From JAWWOW01 sp033851265 (GTDB taxonomy: Bacteria; Actinomycetota; Actinomycetes; JAWWOW01), in contig JAWWOW010000003.1 in the NCBI GenBank assembly GCA_033851265.1, positions 1-64,000 on the forward strand: 64,000 nt of DNA, given 5' to 3'. The notes under the pieces are model-generated. The model ran no database searches, was not told the DNA's origin, and was given only the letters and a program-made list of their open reading frames with translations. The translations under genes and the position numbers were made by a program. Shown piece after piece: positions 26,321-34,089 of this stretch; positions within the stretch are counted from its first letter, which is position 1, and each line of letters starts with the position of its first letter.

Positions 26321-27634
26321 CTACAAGATTGCATTCTCGAATTCGTCGTAGTGCGCATCCCAGCTTCTGAGCAGGGTGTCCAGATGCAATGTGTCGAGAA
26401 GCCGGTTGTATTCGCTTCCATTTCGCGCGAGGGAGAGTTCGGCATACGCGTCGATGAGTGCGTTTGTGACCCGGGACAGCTCGGCCTGCTCGTCCTCGGC
26501 CCGTGCCGGGATATCGGTCACGTTTATCGTCGCGTCGAACACGCGGAAGGCGCTGGCATCCTCCGCAGCCTCTGCTTGGAAGCACGCGAGATCTTCTTGA
26601 CAATCCTGGTCGAGCGCTGAGATGACCCTGTCGTGTGCGTCCCGGACGTCACCGAATGTTGCCAATCGTGGACCGAAGATGGAGACCAGCACGATCACCA
26701 CAACGGCGATAACCGCACCGCTAGCAAGCATCACGCCAGTGAGGGCTTTCCCGCCGCGGCTGTACTCCGGGGGTTGCGGGCCGCCGCGCTCGGCCCACGC
26801 CTGGTTGGCGGCGACGTCGTCCCACTGCGGCGACGGGGGCCCGAACAAGCCAGCGGGATATGCCGGGGTCAGCAGATTCAGATAGGCGTTGTACGACGTC
26901 TGGTAGCGAATCGCGACGGTGACTGCGTCGAACAGCGGACGTGGCACCCGGCCAAGGATCAGGGTGATCAGCCAGAGCGGGAACGCGAGGAGCGACAGCC
27001 CGGTCAGGATGAGCCAGGAGACAACCGCTGCCGGCAACAGGAGCGGGAGTCGGAAGAAGACAGCCGCGCGGTTGAGGCGTCCAGAGCCGAGTTCCACCTC
27101 GACCGGATAACCACGCTCCTGGAATGCGAATGGCGGGTATTCATCCGTGAGCAGCAGCGAATACGCCTGTACGCGCGTGGTGTAACGCGTGATGCCGGTC
27201 ATGAACTCATGCAGTCCATCGGGCACGCGCGCGGTGAACAACGCGGCGAACCACACCACGATTCCGAGAATGTTGGCGACCAAACTGAGTAGGTAGCTGA
27301 CGATCAGGTGCGGGATCGCGAGGATGAATCGGAAGCCGACCGTGAGCCGCGAGACGTGTTCGGTCGCAGCGCGGTCGAACAACACGTGCGGCCGAACGGG
27401 GATCTCGGACAGCCGCGACCCTGACGGCAGAGCGGGCTGCCCCCAGGGCGATGGCGGCGGAACTGGTGGCGCCCAGGGTGACGGCGAAGGGGCGACGACA
27501 GCCGGGATCTCGGAAGCGGCAGCGGTTGCCTGCGGTAGCTCGCCAGCGGGACGCATCCGCCGACGACAGCTGGGACACATGACCCGGGTGTCGTCGTCGG
27601 TCTGCGTCCCGCAGTGCTGGCACGTGATCGCCAT
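26321..27634 (-). CDS. Zinc-ribbon DUF4389 membrane protein
   Basis: A 437-residue membrane protein. It opens with a zinc ribbon (CQHCGTQ...MCPSCRRRM, residues 5-24), then a Pro/Ser-rich linker and two DUF4389 repeats. In the first, FRFILAIPHLIVSYLLSL leads to YTTRVQAYSLLLTDEYPPF; in the second, FRLPLLLPAAVVSWLILT leads to IRYQTSYNAYLNLLTPAYP. Each repeat is a pair of helices followed by an amphipathic tract. Another helix (MLASGAVIAVVVIVLVSIFGP) leads to an extracytoplasmic helical domain of about 110 residues. Function unknown; the ribbon suggests a cytoplasmic sensor or assembly contact. Confidence 0.85.
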   Translation of the reverse strand: MAITCQHCGTQTDDDTRVMCPSCRRRMRPAGELPQATAAASEIPAVVAPSPSPWAPPVPPPSPWGQPALPSGSRLSEIPVRPHVLFDRAATEHVSRLTVGFRFILAIPHLIVSYLLSLVANILGIVVWFAALFTARVPDGLHEFMTGITRYTTRVQAYSLLLTDEYPPFAFQERGYPVEVELGSGRLNRAAVFFRLPLLLPAAVVSWLILTGLSLLAFPLWLITLILGRVPRPLFDAVTVAIRYQTSYNAYLNLLTPAYPAGLFGPPSPQWDDVAANQAWAERGGPQPPEYSRGGKALTGVMLASGAVIAVVVIVLVSIFGPRLATFGDVRDAHDRVISALDQDCQEDLACFQAEAAEDASAFRVFDATINVTDIPARAEDEQAELSRVTNALIDAYAELSLARNGSEYNRLLDTLHLDTLLRSWDAHYDEFENAIL

Positions 27635-27720
27635 TGATCGCCCCTGTCGAAATCGGCAGCCGCCGACACTAGCCCCGATGGGTCAGCGCGCCAGGCTCCC
27701 ACGCTGGCAGGCTGGTACCG

Positions 27721-28719
27721 ATGCCTGCCGTCCTCGTCCTCCTCGCTGCCGTGTTGTTCCATCTGCAGAACCCGCAGATCGACGAGGCGAGTGGCATTGC
27801 GCGCGGCCTTCGCTCCGGTGACGTCTACTACGTGCACAACGACAGTGGCGACCGCGCTCGCTTCTTCGCCCTCGATCGGCGTACGGGCGCAACCCGCGCG
27901 GTGTACGCCGTGCCCGGTGCACGCAATGTCGACTGGGAAGACATCGCGGTCGCCCGTGACGCGCGCGGCATCGCGTCGGTCTGGATTGCTGACATCGGCG
28001 ACAACCGGTTACGCCGTACGGAAGTAACGATCTACCGCGTCGACGAGCCGAACGTGCCGCACGGTCGCAAGTCAACCGAACACACCACGGCACGCCCCGA
28101 GGTCTGGCGGCTTCGCTACCCCGATGGCAGACACGATGCGGAGGCGCTCCTCGTCGACCCGCTCACCCATCGCGCGTTCATCGTCACCAAGTCGTTGACC
28201 GGCACGTCCACGGTGTACGCCGTACCAGCGACGTCGAAAGCGGGCAGCCTGCAGCAGCTGACCACGGTCGCGACGCTGGTCGTCCCCGGCATCATCAGCG
28301 GACCCCGCCAACTCGCCATCACCGGTGGGGCGATCTCCCAAGACGGTGGCCGACTGGTGCTGCGCACTTACACCGACGCATACGAGTGGGCGTTGCGCCG
28401 CGGCAACGTCGTTGCTGCGCTAGCCGCGCGGCCGAAGCTGATCGCGTTGCCGGACCAACCGCAGGGCGAAGGCATCACCATCGACGGTGCGAAGGCCGTC
28501 ATCGTCAGCGAGGGGACGCGTACGCCGGTCTACTCCGTCAGCCTGCCGCCGGTGCCACCAGCAACACCCGTACCTCACCCGGTCCTCACCATTCCCGCCC
28601 CCGGCGACGACAGCAGCCGGCCCTGGACGGTTCTTATCGCTGGTCTCGTTGCACTGATCGTGTTGGTCGGCGTGACCGCACGCGTGTGGGTCAGGCGGGC
28701 TTCCGCCCGACGCCGATGA
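27721..28719 (+). CDS. Exported beta-propeller-like protein with C-terminal anchor
   Basis: A 332-residue protein of unknown function. A short hydrophobic start (MPAVLVLLAAVLFHL) serves as signal. Then comes the block EASGIARGLRSGDVYYVHNDSGDRARFFALD, followed by WEDIAVARD and VWIADIGDNR, a pattern I recall from uncharacterised actinobacterial secreted propellers. A C-terminal helix (WTVLIAGLVALIVLVGVTARVWV) with an Arg-rich tail anchors it to the membrane outside face. The final 29 bases overlap the 3' end of the convergent methyltransferase gene. Confidence 0.82.
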   Translation: MPAVLVLLAAVLFHLQNPQIDEASGIARGLRSGDVYYVHNDSGDRARFFALDRRTGATRAVYAVPGARNVDWEDIAVARDARGIASVWIADIGDNRLRRTEVTIYRVDEPNVPHGRKSTEHTTARPEVWRLRYPDGRHDAEALLVDPLTHRAFIVTKSLTGTSTVYAVPATSKAGSLQQLTTVATLVVPGIISGPRQLAITGGAISQDGGRLVLRTYTDAYEWALRRGNVVAALAARPKLIALPDQPQGEGITIDGAKAVIVSEGTRTPVYSVSLPPVPPATPVPHPVLTIPAPGDDSSRPWTVLIAGLVALIVLVGVTARVWVRRASARRR

Positions 28720-29488
28720 AGCCGGGAAAGAACATCGTCGGACGCTCGACGGATTGATCCATGCGGTCGAAGCCGGCGCCCCAGCGCGCCACGTCCGCCT
28801 CCGTCACCACACCCTCGGCGACCATCGTGTCGCGCGCAGCCCAGGCGGGCGGTCGGATGCCCGGTGGCGCAGGCGTGATCGCGTAGAGCCCGATGTGCTG
28901 CACGTCAGCGAGACCAGCAGTCGTCAGCAGCTCACCGAGTCGCAGGCCGACCATCGGATCGTTGCCGCGCTGGGTATGGAAACGCGAGTAGGCCTCATTG
29001 AGGTCGCCGAGCTCGTCGGGTATGCCGCGGATCCGGAGGGCGGTGAGGTCGACGTCGACGAGGTAGACCGTGCCGCCCGGCTTCACGAGTGAGACGAGGT
29101 GGTTGACGATGTCTTGCTCATGCCCGCCGTTGTGCGCGAGGACGTGCCGCATCATCACGACGTCGACACTCGCCGGGTCGATGCCGGTTGCCGTGGCGTC
29201 GCCTTGCCGCAGGTCAACGTTGGTGACTCCGGACGAGCCGACGAGTTGCTGTGCCTGCGCGAACGACGCCGGGTCACGTTCGACCGCGATGACACGACCG
29301 CTGTCACCGACGATCCCGGCGATGACAACCGACATGGCCGCCGGTCCGCAGCCGATGTCGGCGACGGTCGCGCCCGGCACGATGCCCGCCGCCGTCCAGT
29401 GGTCGGCCTCGAGGGCCTGCGCGCGTTCGGCCATGAAGCGATACCGGGAAACCTCGATGTCGCTGATCACCAGCGTGTACTCGGACAT
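28691..29488 (-). CDS. SAM-dependent methyltransferase
   Basis: A 265-residue class I methyltransferase. Motif I VADIGCGPAAMSVVI (about 44-58), motif II acidic VIAVERDP, motif III RQGDATATG, then VDVVMMRHVLAHN and VSLVKPGGTVYLVDVD. The start SRYRFMAERAQALEADHW resembles UbiE/COQ5-like small-molecule enzymes. Substrate unknown. It shares its strand with serC, 21 bases upstream, and may be co-transcribed. Its 3' end overlaps the convergent propeller gene. Confidence 0.88.
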   Translation of the reverse strand: MSEYTLVISDIEVSRYRFMAERAQALEADHWTAAGIVPGATVADIGCGPAAMSVVIAGIVGDSGRVIAVERDPASFAQAQQLVGSSGVTNVDLRQGDATATGIDPASVDVVMMRHVLAHNGGHEQDIVNHLVSLVKPGGTVYLVDVDLTALRIRGIPDELGDLNEAYSRFHTQRGNDPMVGLRLGELLTTAGLADVQHIGLYAITPAPPGIRPPAWAARDTMVAEGVVTEADVARWGAGFDRMDQSVERPTMFFPGFIGVGRKPA

Positions 29489-29509
29489 TCCAACCCCCCA
29501 GGTGTTTCG

Positions 29510-30640
29510 TCAGGCCAGTCGTTCAACCACATAGTCGATGCAGGCCGTCAGCGCCTCGACGTCGGACGGGTCGATCGCTGGGAACATCGCGATGCGCAGC
29601 TGGTTGCGGCCGAGCTTGCGGTAGGGCTCGACATCGACGATGCCATTAGCGCGCAGCGTCTTCGCCAGCACCGCATAGTCGATGGACGGGTCGAAGTCGA
29701 TGGTCCCGACGACGAGGGACCGCGCGTCCGGATCTTCGACGAAGGGTGAGGCGTACGGCGTCTTGTCCGCCCACCCGTAGAGACGACCAGCCGAGTCGGC
29801 CGTGCGACTGACGCACCAGTCGAGCCCGCCGTGTCCGTTCATCCAGTCCAGCTGCTCGGCGAGCATCACGAGGGTCGCGAGCGCGGGAGTGTTGTAGGTC
29901 TGCTCCAGCCGCGACTGTTCGACCGCGGTCGACAGGTCGAGGAACGCCGGGATCCAGCGGTCACTGCTCCGGATCTCGGCGATGCGCTGCAGCGCTGCAG
30001 GAGAGACCACCGCGAGCCACAGCCCACCGTCGGACGCGAACGACTTCTGCGGCGCGAAGTAATAGACGTCGGTCTGGGTGATGTCGACCGGCAGTCCACC
30101 GGCGCCAGAGGTCGCGTCGACCAACACGAGCGAGTCGGCGTCGGCTTCCGGCACCCGGCGCAGCGGCATCATCACGCCGGTCGAGGTCTCGTTGTGGGTC
30201 AACGCATACACATCCACGCCGGTCTCGGCGGACGGCGTTGCGTAGCTCCCCGGCGGCGCCTTGATGACTGTCGGTTCACCGAGGAACGGCGCGGCAGCGG
30301 CGGCGGCGGCGAACTTCGCGGAGAACTCGCCGAATGACAGGTGCTGTGAGCGCTCCCGGATCAGCGAGAACGTCGCGACATCCCAGAACGCTGTCGTCCC
30401 GCCGTTGCCAAGCAGCACCTCGAAACCGTCGGGCAGGGAAAGCAACGCGGCCACACCCTGACGCACCCGACGTACGACGTCGCGGACCGGGGCCTGCCGG
30501 TGCGACGTACCGAGCAGTGTCGTTGCGACGCTCTGCAGTGCAGCAACCTGCTCGGGGCGGACCTTCGAGGGTCCGGACCCGAAGCGCCCGTCGGCCGGCT
30601 TGAGGTCGTTGGGAATCGTGATTGTTGTCGGGTCGGCCAC
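29510..30640 (-). CDS. serC: Phosphoserine transaminase SerC
   Basis: A 376-residue class V PLP aminotransferase converting 3-phosphohydroxypyruvate and glutamate to phosphoserine and 2-oxoglutarate in serine synthesis. Signatures: FGSGPSKVRPEQVAAL near the N-terminus, GNGGTTAFWD (cofactor phosphate), THNETSTGV, and the PLP lysine in YYFAPQKSFASDGG (about 190-203). It belongs to the actinobacterial branch with GTSHRQAPV. GTG 30640 begins at the base after the citrate synthase stop, so the two are in one operon. As I recall, the Mycobacterium relative (Rv0884c) also lies near DUF3027 and citA. Confidence 0.96.
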   Translation of the reverse strand: MADPTTITIPNDLKPADGRFGSGPSKVRPEQVAALQSVATTLLGTSHRQAPVRDVVRRVRQGVAALLSLPDGFEVLLGNGGTTAFWDVATFSLIRERSQHLSFGEFSAKFAAAAAAAPFLGEPTVIKAPPGSYATPSAETGVDVYALTHNETSTGVMMPLRRVPEADADSLVLVDATSGAGGLPVDITQTDVYYFAPQKSFASDGGLWLAVVSPAALQRIAEIRSSDRWIPAFLDLSTAVEQSRLEQTYNTPALATLVMLAEQLDWMNGHGGLDWCVSRTADSAGRLYGWADKTPYASPFVEDPDARSLVVGTIDFDPSIDYAVLAKTLRANGIVDVEPYRKLGRNQLRIAMFPAIDPSDVEALTACIDYVVERLA

Positions 30641-31735
30641 CTAGATCTGGTCTCCGCCCTCGACGTCCTTGTAGGACCGCGACGCCGGGCCGACGTAGCG
30701 CGCGCTCGGCCGGATCAGACGACCAGTCCGTTTCTGCTCGAGGATGTGCGCGCTCCAGCCCGCTGTCCGAGCGCAGGCGAACATCGAGGTGAACATGTGT
30801 GGGGGCACCTGCGCGTAGTCGAGCACCACCGCGGACCAAAACTCGACGTTGGTCGCGAGCACGCGGTCGGGGTAACGCGCAGCCAGCTCGGCCAATGCGG
30901 CCTTCTCCAACGCGTCGGCCACCTCGACGCGCGGCGAGTTGAGCTCCTTCGCCGTACGACGAAGAACGCGAGCGCGCGGGTCCTCGGCACGGTAGACGCG
31001 GTGCCCGAAGCCCATCAACCGCTGCTTGGAGTCGAGCAGCCGCTTCACGTAGCGCTCCGCGTCACCTTCGGCAGCAACCTCGTCGAGCATCTTCAGCACC
31101 CGCGCCGGAGCACCGCCGTGCAGCGGGCCGGACAACGCGCCAACGGCGCCGGACAACGCCGCGGCAACATCCGCACCGGTCGACGCAATGACGCGCGCAG
31201 TGAAAGTCGAGGCGTTCATGCCGTGCTCTGCGGCGGATACGAAGTAGGCGTCCACGGCCTTGACGTGCGCCGGATCAGGGTCGCCGCGCCACCGCACCAT
31301 GAACCGCTCGACGATCGTCTTGCACTCGTCGATGCGCGCCTGCGGAACCATCGGCAGGCCGATGCCGCGGGCCGACTGGGCCACGAACGACAACCCGGTC
31401 ACCGACACGCGAGCCAGGTCGTCGCGAGCCTGGGCGTCATCGATGTCCAGCAGCTGCTGCAGACCCCACTGCGGGGCGAGCATCGCGATCGCGCTTTGGA
31501 CGTCGACCCGGATGTCGCCGGAGTGCACCGGCACGGGGAACGGTTCCGCCGGCGGCAGCCCCGGGTTGAAGCGGCCGTCGACCAGCAGGCCCCAGACGTT
31601 GCCGAAGCTCACCCGGCCAACGAGCTCCTCGATGTCGACGCCGCGATAGCGCAGCGCGCCGCCTTCACGGTCGGGTTCAGCGATCTCGGTCTCGAACGCG
31701 ATGACGCCTTCCAGCCCGGGCACGAAGTCAGCCAT
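30641..31735 (-). CDS. citA: Citrate synthase (CitA type)
   Basis: A 364-residue enzyme condensing acetyl-CoA and oxaloacetate to citrate. Catalytic residues sit in LSGPLHGGAPARVLKML (His), RLMGFGHRVYRAEDPRA (second His) and FACARTAGWSAHILEQ with the preceding Asp region VVLDYAQVP. The N-terminal RYRGVDIEELV is normal. It is the short actinobacterial type, resembling Rv0889c. ATG 31735 is preferred over GTG 31741 because TAGGCT-N6 precedes the ATG. It leads an operon with serC and is divergent from pdxH, with 40 bases between the starts. Confidence 0.94.
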   Translation of the reverse strand: MADFVPGLEGVIAFETEIAEPDREGGALRYRGVDIEELVGRVSFGNVWGLLVDGRFNPGLPPAEPFPVPVHSGDIRVDVQSAIAMLAPQWGLQQLLDIDDAQARDDLARVSVTGLSFVAQSARGIGLPMVPQARIDECKTIVERFMVRWRGDPDPAHVKAVDAYFVSAAEHGMNASTFTARVIASTGADVAAALSGAVGALSGPLHGGAPARVLKMLDEVAAEGDAERYVKRLLDSKQRLMGFGHRVYRAEDPRARVLRRTAKELNSPRVEVADALEKAALAELAARYPDRVLATNVEFWSAVVLDYAQVPPHMFTSMFACARTAGWSAHILEQKRTGRLIRPSARYVGPASRSYKDVEGGDQI

Positions 31736-31741
31736 GCCCAC

Positions 31742-31747
31742 AGCCTA
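31742..31747 (-). promoter_or_regulatory. -10 element, leaderless start of citrate synthase
   Basis: Minus-strand TAGGCT, six bases, ATG 31735. On the other strand TACTAA (31763-31768) stands seven bases before pdxH ATG 31776, so both divergent promoters fit in about 40 bases. Confidence 0.6.
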
Positions 31748-31775
31748 GAAGGGCGGACGTGCTACTAAAGAATCC

Positions 31776-32429
31776 ATGGATCCCGATCGGCTGGCTGCGC
31801 TGCGGCGCGAGTACCGCGAAGCGGGACTGACCGAGGGCGAGCTGGCCGAGGACCCCTACACGCAGTTCGCCCTGTGGCTCGCCGATGCTTCGGCCGCCGA
31901 CCTGCACGAACCCAATGCGATGGTCGTGTCCACCGCCGACGCCGATGGCCGGCCGAGCGCCCGGCATGTGCTGCTGAAGGAGTACGGCGCCGAGCCCGCG
32001 CCTGGGGGCTTCGTCTTCTACACCAATCGCTTCTCGCGCAAGGCCCGCGAGATCGCCGACAACCCGGCCGCCTCGCTCGTCTTTCCCTGGTTCTACCTGC
32101 AGCGTCAGGTCGTTGTGCTCGGCACGGTCGAGGAGGTCAGCCGCGATCAAGCGGCGGCGTACTTCGCCACCCGTCCGCGCGGCGCACAAGTCGGTGCCTG
32201 GGCCAGCCGGCAATCCGAAGTCATCCCGTCGCGTGCGTGGTTGGAAGAACGGCGGGCGGAGATCGAGCGACGCTTTCCGGACGAGGTCCCGTTGCCGGAC
32301 TTCTGGGGTGGTTTTCGCGTCGTACCGGGAACCGTCGAGTTCTGGCAGGGCCGCGAGGACCGGTTGCACGACAGGTTGCGTTACCTGCGTGGCGCCAACG
32401 GATGGGACATCGAACGGCTCTCACCTTGA
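31776..32429 (+). CDS. pdxH: Pyridoxamine 5'-phosphate oxidase
   Basis: A 217-residue FMN enzyme making pyridoxal 5'-phosphate from pyridoxine or pyridoxamine phosphate. FMN and substrate motifs: AMVVSTADADGRPSARHVLLK, FVFYTNRFSRKAREIADNP, VVVLGTVEEVS, RGAQVGAWASRQS, and the C-terminal signature FWQGREDRLHDRLRY. Complete and of usual length. It is divergent from citA-serC; SerC needs the PLP that this enzyme makes. Its stop overlaps the TTG start of the next MFS gene. Confidence 0.96.
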   Translation: MDPDRLAALRREYREAGLTEGELAEDPYTQFALWLADASAADLHEPNAMVVSTADADGRPSARHVLLKEYGAEPAPGGFVFYTNRFSRKAREIADNPAASLVFPWFYLQRQVVVLGTVEEVSRDQAAAYFATRPRGAQVGAWASRQSEVIPSRAWLEERRAEIERRFPDEVPLPDFWGGFRVVPGTVEFWQGREDRLHDRLRYLRGANGWDIERLSP

Positions 32430-33709
32430 GCGAACCGGAAGTCGCGTCCGCCCCCGAAGGGCGACGTTCACTCGTCAGTCGGCTCGCCACTGACATAACG
32501 CCGTTTCGGGAGTCGCGGGCGTTCCGCTATGTGTTCATCGGCCAAGCCGTCTCCGTCGTCGGCGCGCAGGTCACACAGGTCGCCGTACCGCTGCAGATCT
32601 ATTCGATCTCGCATTCGTCGTTCAAGGTTGGCCTCGTCGGCCTTGCTGCGCTTGTGCCGCTCATCGTGCTCGGGTTGTACGGCGGAGCGATCGCCGACGC
32701 CGTCAACCGGCGCACGATGTTGCTCTACACCTCGATCGGCTCCGGGATGGTCAGCGTCGTTCTGCTGACGCAAGCGGCGCTTGGATCTAACCGCCTGTGG
32801 CTGCTCTACCTCTGCGTTGCCGTGCAGTCGTCGTTCTTCGCCCTCGACTATCCCGCTCGGCGCGCGATCCTGCCGCAGATCATCGGACGCAAGAACATCG
32901 CCTCCGCCAACACGTTGTTCATGGGGGTCTTCAGCCTCGGCATCGTGCTCGGCCCGCTGATCGCCGGACTCATCATCGGCACCTTGGGCTACTCGTGGGC
33001 ATACGGCATCGACGTGCTGACGTTCGTCATCGCCTACATCGCGGTCTTCAAGGGGCTGCCGTCGCTGCCGCCCAGCCAGCACAGTCCGAAGGCTGGCCTT
33101 GCGTCCGTCGTCGAAGGGCTGCGGTTCCTGCGTGGACGCAAGAACCTGCTCATGACGTTTGTCGTCGACATCAACGCGATGGTGTTCGGGATGCCTAGGG
33201 CGCTGTTTCCCGCGCTGGCGTTGTCGCAGTTTCACGGAGGCGCGGCGACCGCTGGCTATCTCTACGCAGCTCCCGCAGTCGGCTCGCTCCTCGTCGCGGT
33301 GTCCGGCGGCTGGGTGGGTCGGGTGCGTCGTCAGGGCGTTGCGATCTCGGTCGCTATTGCTGCATGGGGTGGCTCGATTGCGCTGTTCGGTCTCGTGCAC
33401 CAGCTGTGGCTCGGGCTGGTCTTCCTCGCTGCGGCCGGCGCATCCGACGCGGTGAGTGCGATCTTCCGGTCGACGATCCTTCAGGTCGCGGCACCCGACC
33501 AGATGCAAGGCCGACTCTCGGGGATCTTCATCGTCGTCGTCGCGGGCGGGCCCCGGCTCGGTGACCTCGAGTCGGGTGCAGTGGCGACGGCTTTCACTCC
33601 GACGATCTCCGTTGTCAGCGGCGGCCTGGCCTGCCTCGGCGGGTTGGCGCTGTGCCTGCTCGCCGTACCGAAGTTCTTGAAGTACGACGCCCGCCACCCG
33701 GAACCGTGA
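32426..33709 (+). CDS. MFS transporter (DHA3/EntS-like)
   Basis: A 427-residue membrane transporter. The start TTG 32426 overlaps the pdxH stop (TTGA); homology to the group begins at FRESRAFRYVFIGQAVSVVGAQVTQ. LYGGAIADAVNRRTMLL is motif A; GRKNIASANTLFMGVFSLGIVLGP and FRSTILQVAAPDQMQGRLSGI are further group signatures. Twelve segments expected. It is of the same subfamily as the MarR-linked exporter at 22754 but clearly different in sequence. Substrate unknown; coupling to pdxH hints at B6 vitamers only by position. Confidence 0.87.
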   Translation: MSEPEVASAPEGRRSLVSRLATDITPFRESRAFRYVFIGQAVSVVGAQVTQVAVPLQIYSISHSSFKVGLVGLAALVPLIVLGLYGGAIADAVNRRTMLLYTSIGSGMVSVVLLTQAALGSNRLWLLYLCVAVQSSFFALDYPARRAILPQIIGRKNIASANTLFMGVFSLGIVLGPLIAGLIIGTLGYSWAYGIDVLTFVIAYIAVFKGLPSLPPSQHSPKAGLASVVEGLRFLRGRKNLLMTFVVDINAMVFGMPRALFPALALSQFHGGAATAGYLYAAPAVGSLLVAVSGGWVGRVRRQGVAISVAIAAWGGSIALFGLVHQLWLGLVFLAAAGASDAVSAIFRSTILQVAAPDQMQGRLSGIFIVVVAGGPRLGDLESGAVATAFTPTISVVSGGLACLGGLALCLLAVPKFLKYDARHPEP

Positions 33710-33770
33710 TCGACATGAACAGTCGGTGAACGGACTGGCGCGTCGGGTCGCGGATGGGGACTCTTTCGCC

Positions 33771-34010
33771 ATGCCCATCACTAGCGACCCCATGAACCGG
33801 GTCTCGCGGGACGAGATCGAGGTACAGGTCTCCCGCGTCGAGCAGCGGCTTGTCGACGACTTCTCCGAGCACGTGTCTCACGACCTCGTCAGGCAGTACG
33901 TCCGCGAGGCACATTCCGCGTTGGCGACGGCGCGGATCACGCAGTTCCTTCCAACGCTGATCGAGCGGCATGCCCGCGGTCGGCTGCTCGAGCGCTCACG
34001 CCCCACGTAA
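33771..34010 (+). CDS. Three-helix bundle dimerisation domain protein
   Basis: A 79-residue all-helical protein. DEIEVQVSRVEQRLVDDF, VSHDLVRQYVREAHSALATA and ITQFLPTLIERHARGRLLE form three helices with the family pattern I recall for the actinobacterial three-helix bundle dimerisation domain (VRxxVxxAxxxFxxARIxxFxPVLVERxARxxL). The start is uncertain: ATG 33771 or ATG 33792 look best. No DNA-binding motif is evident. It lies alone between an MFS gene and ppk1. Confidence 0.7.
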   Translation: MPITSDPMNRVSRDEIEVQVSRVEQRLVDDFSEHVSHDLVRQYVREAHSALATARITQFLPTLIERHARGRLLERSRPT

Positions 34011-34089
34011 GCGCGTCAGCCGGCCTCCGTCACGCGATCTTCAGGTGACGGCTAGCGCGCAACCGTGAACAAGAGGGATCCTCAAGGGT

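Noticed and set aside
34011..34089. GTTCACGGTTG on the minus strand upstream of ppk1 as a PHO box
   Set aside because: Only one 11-base unit; the next unit is out of register, so it is too weak to list.
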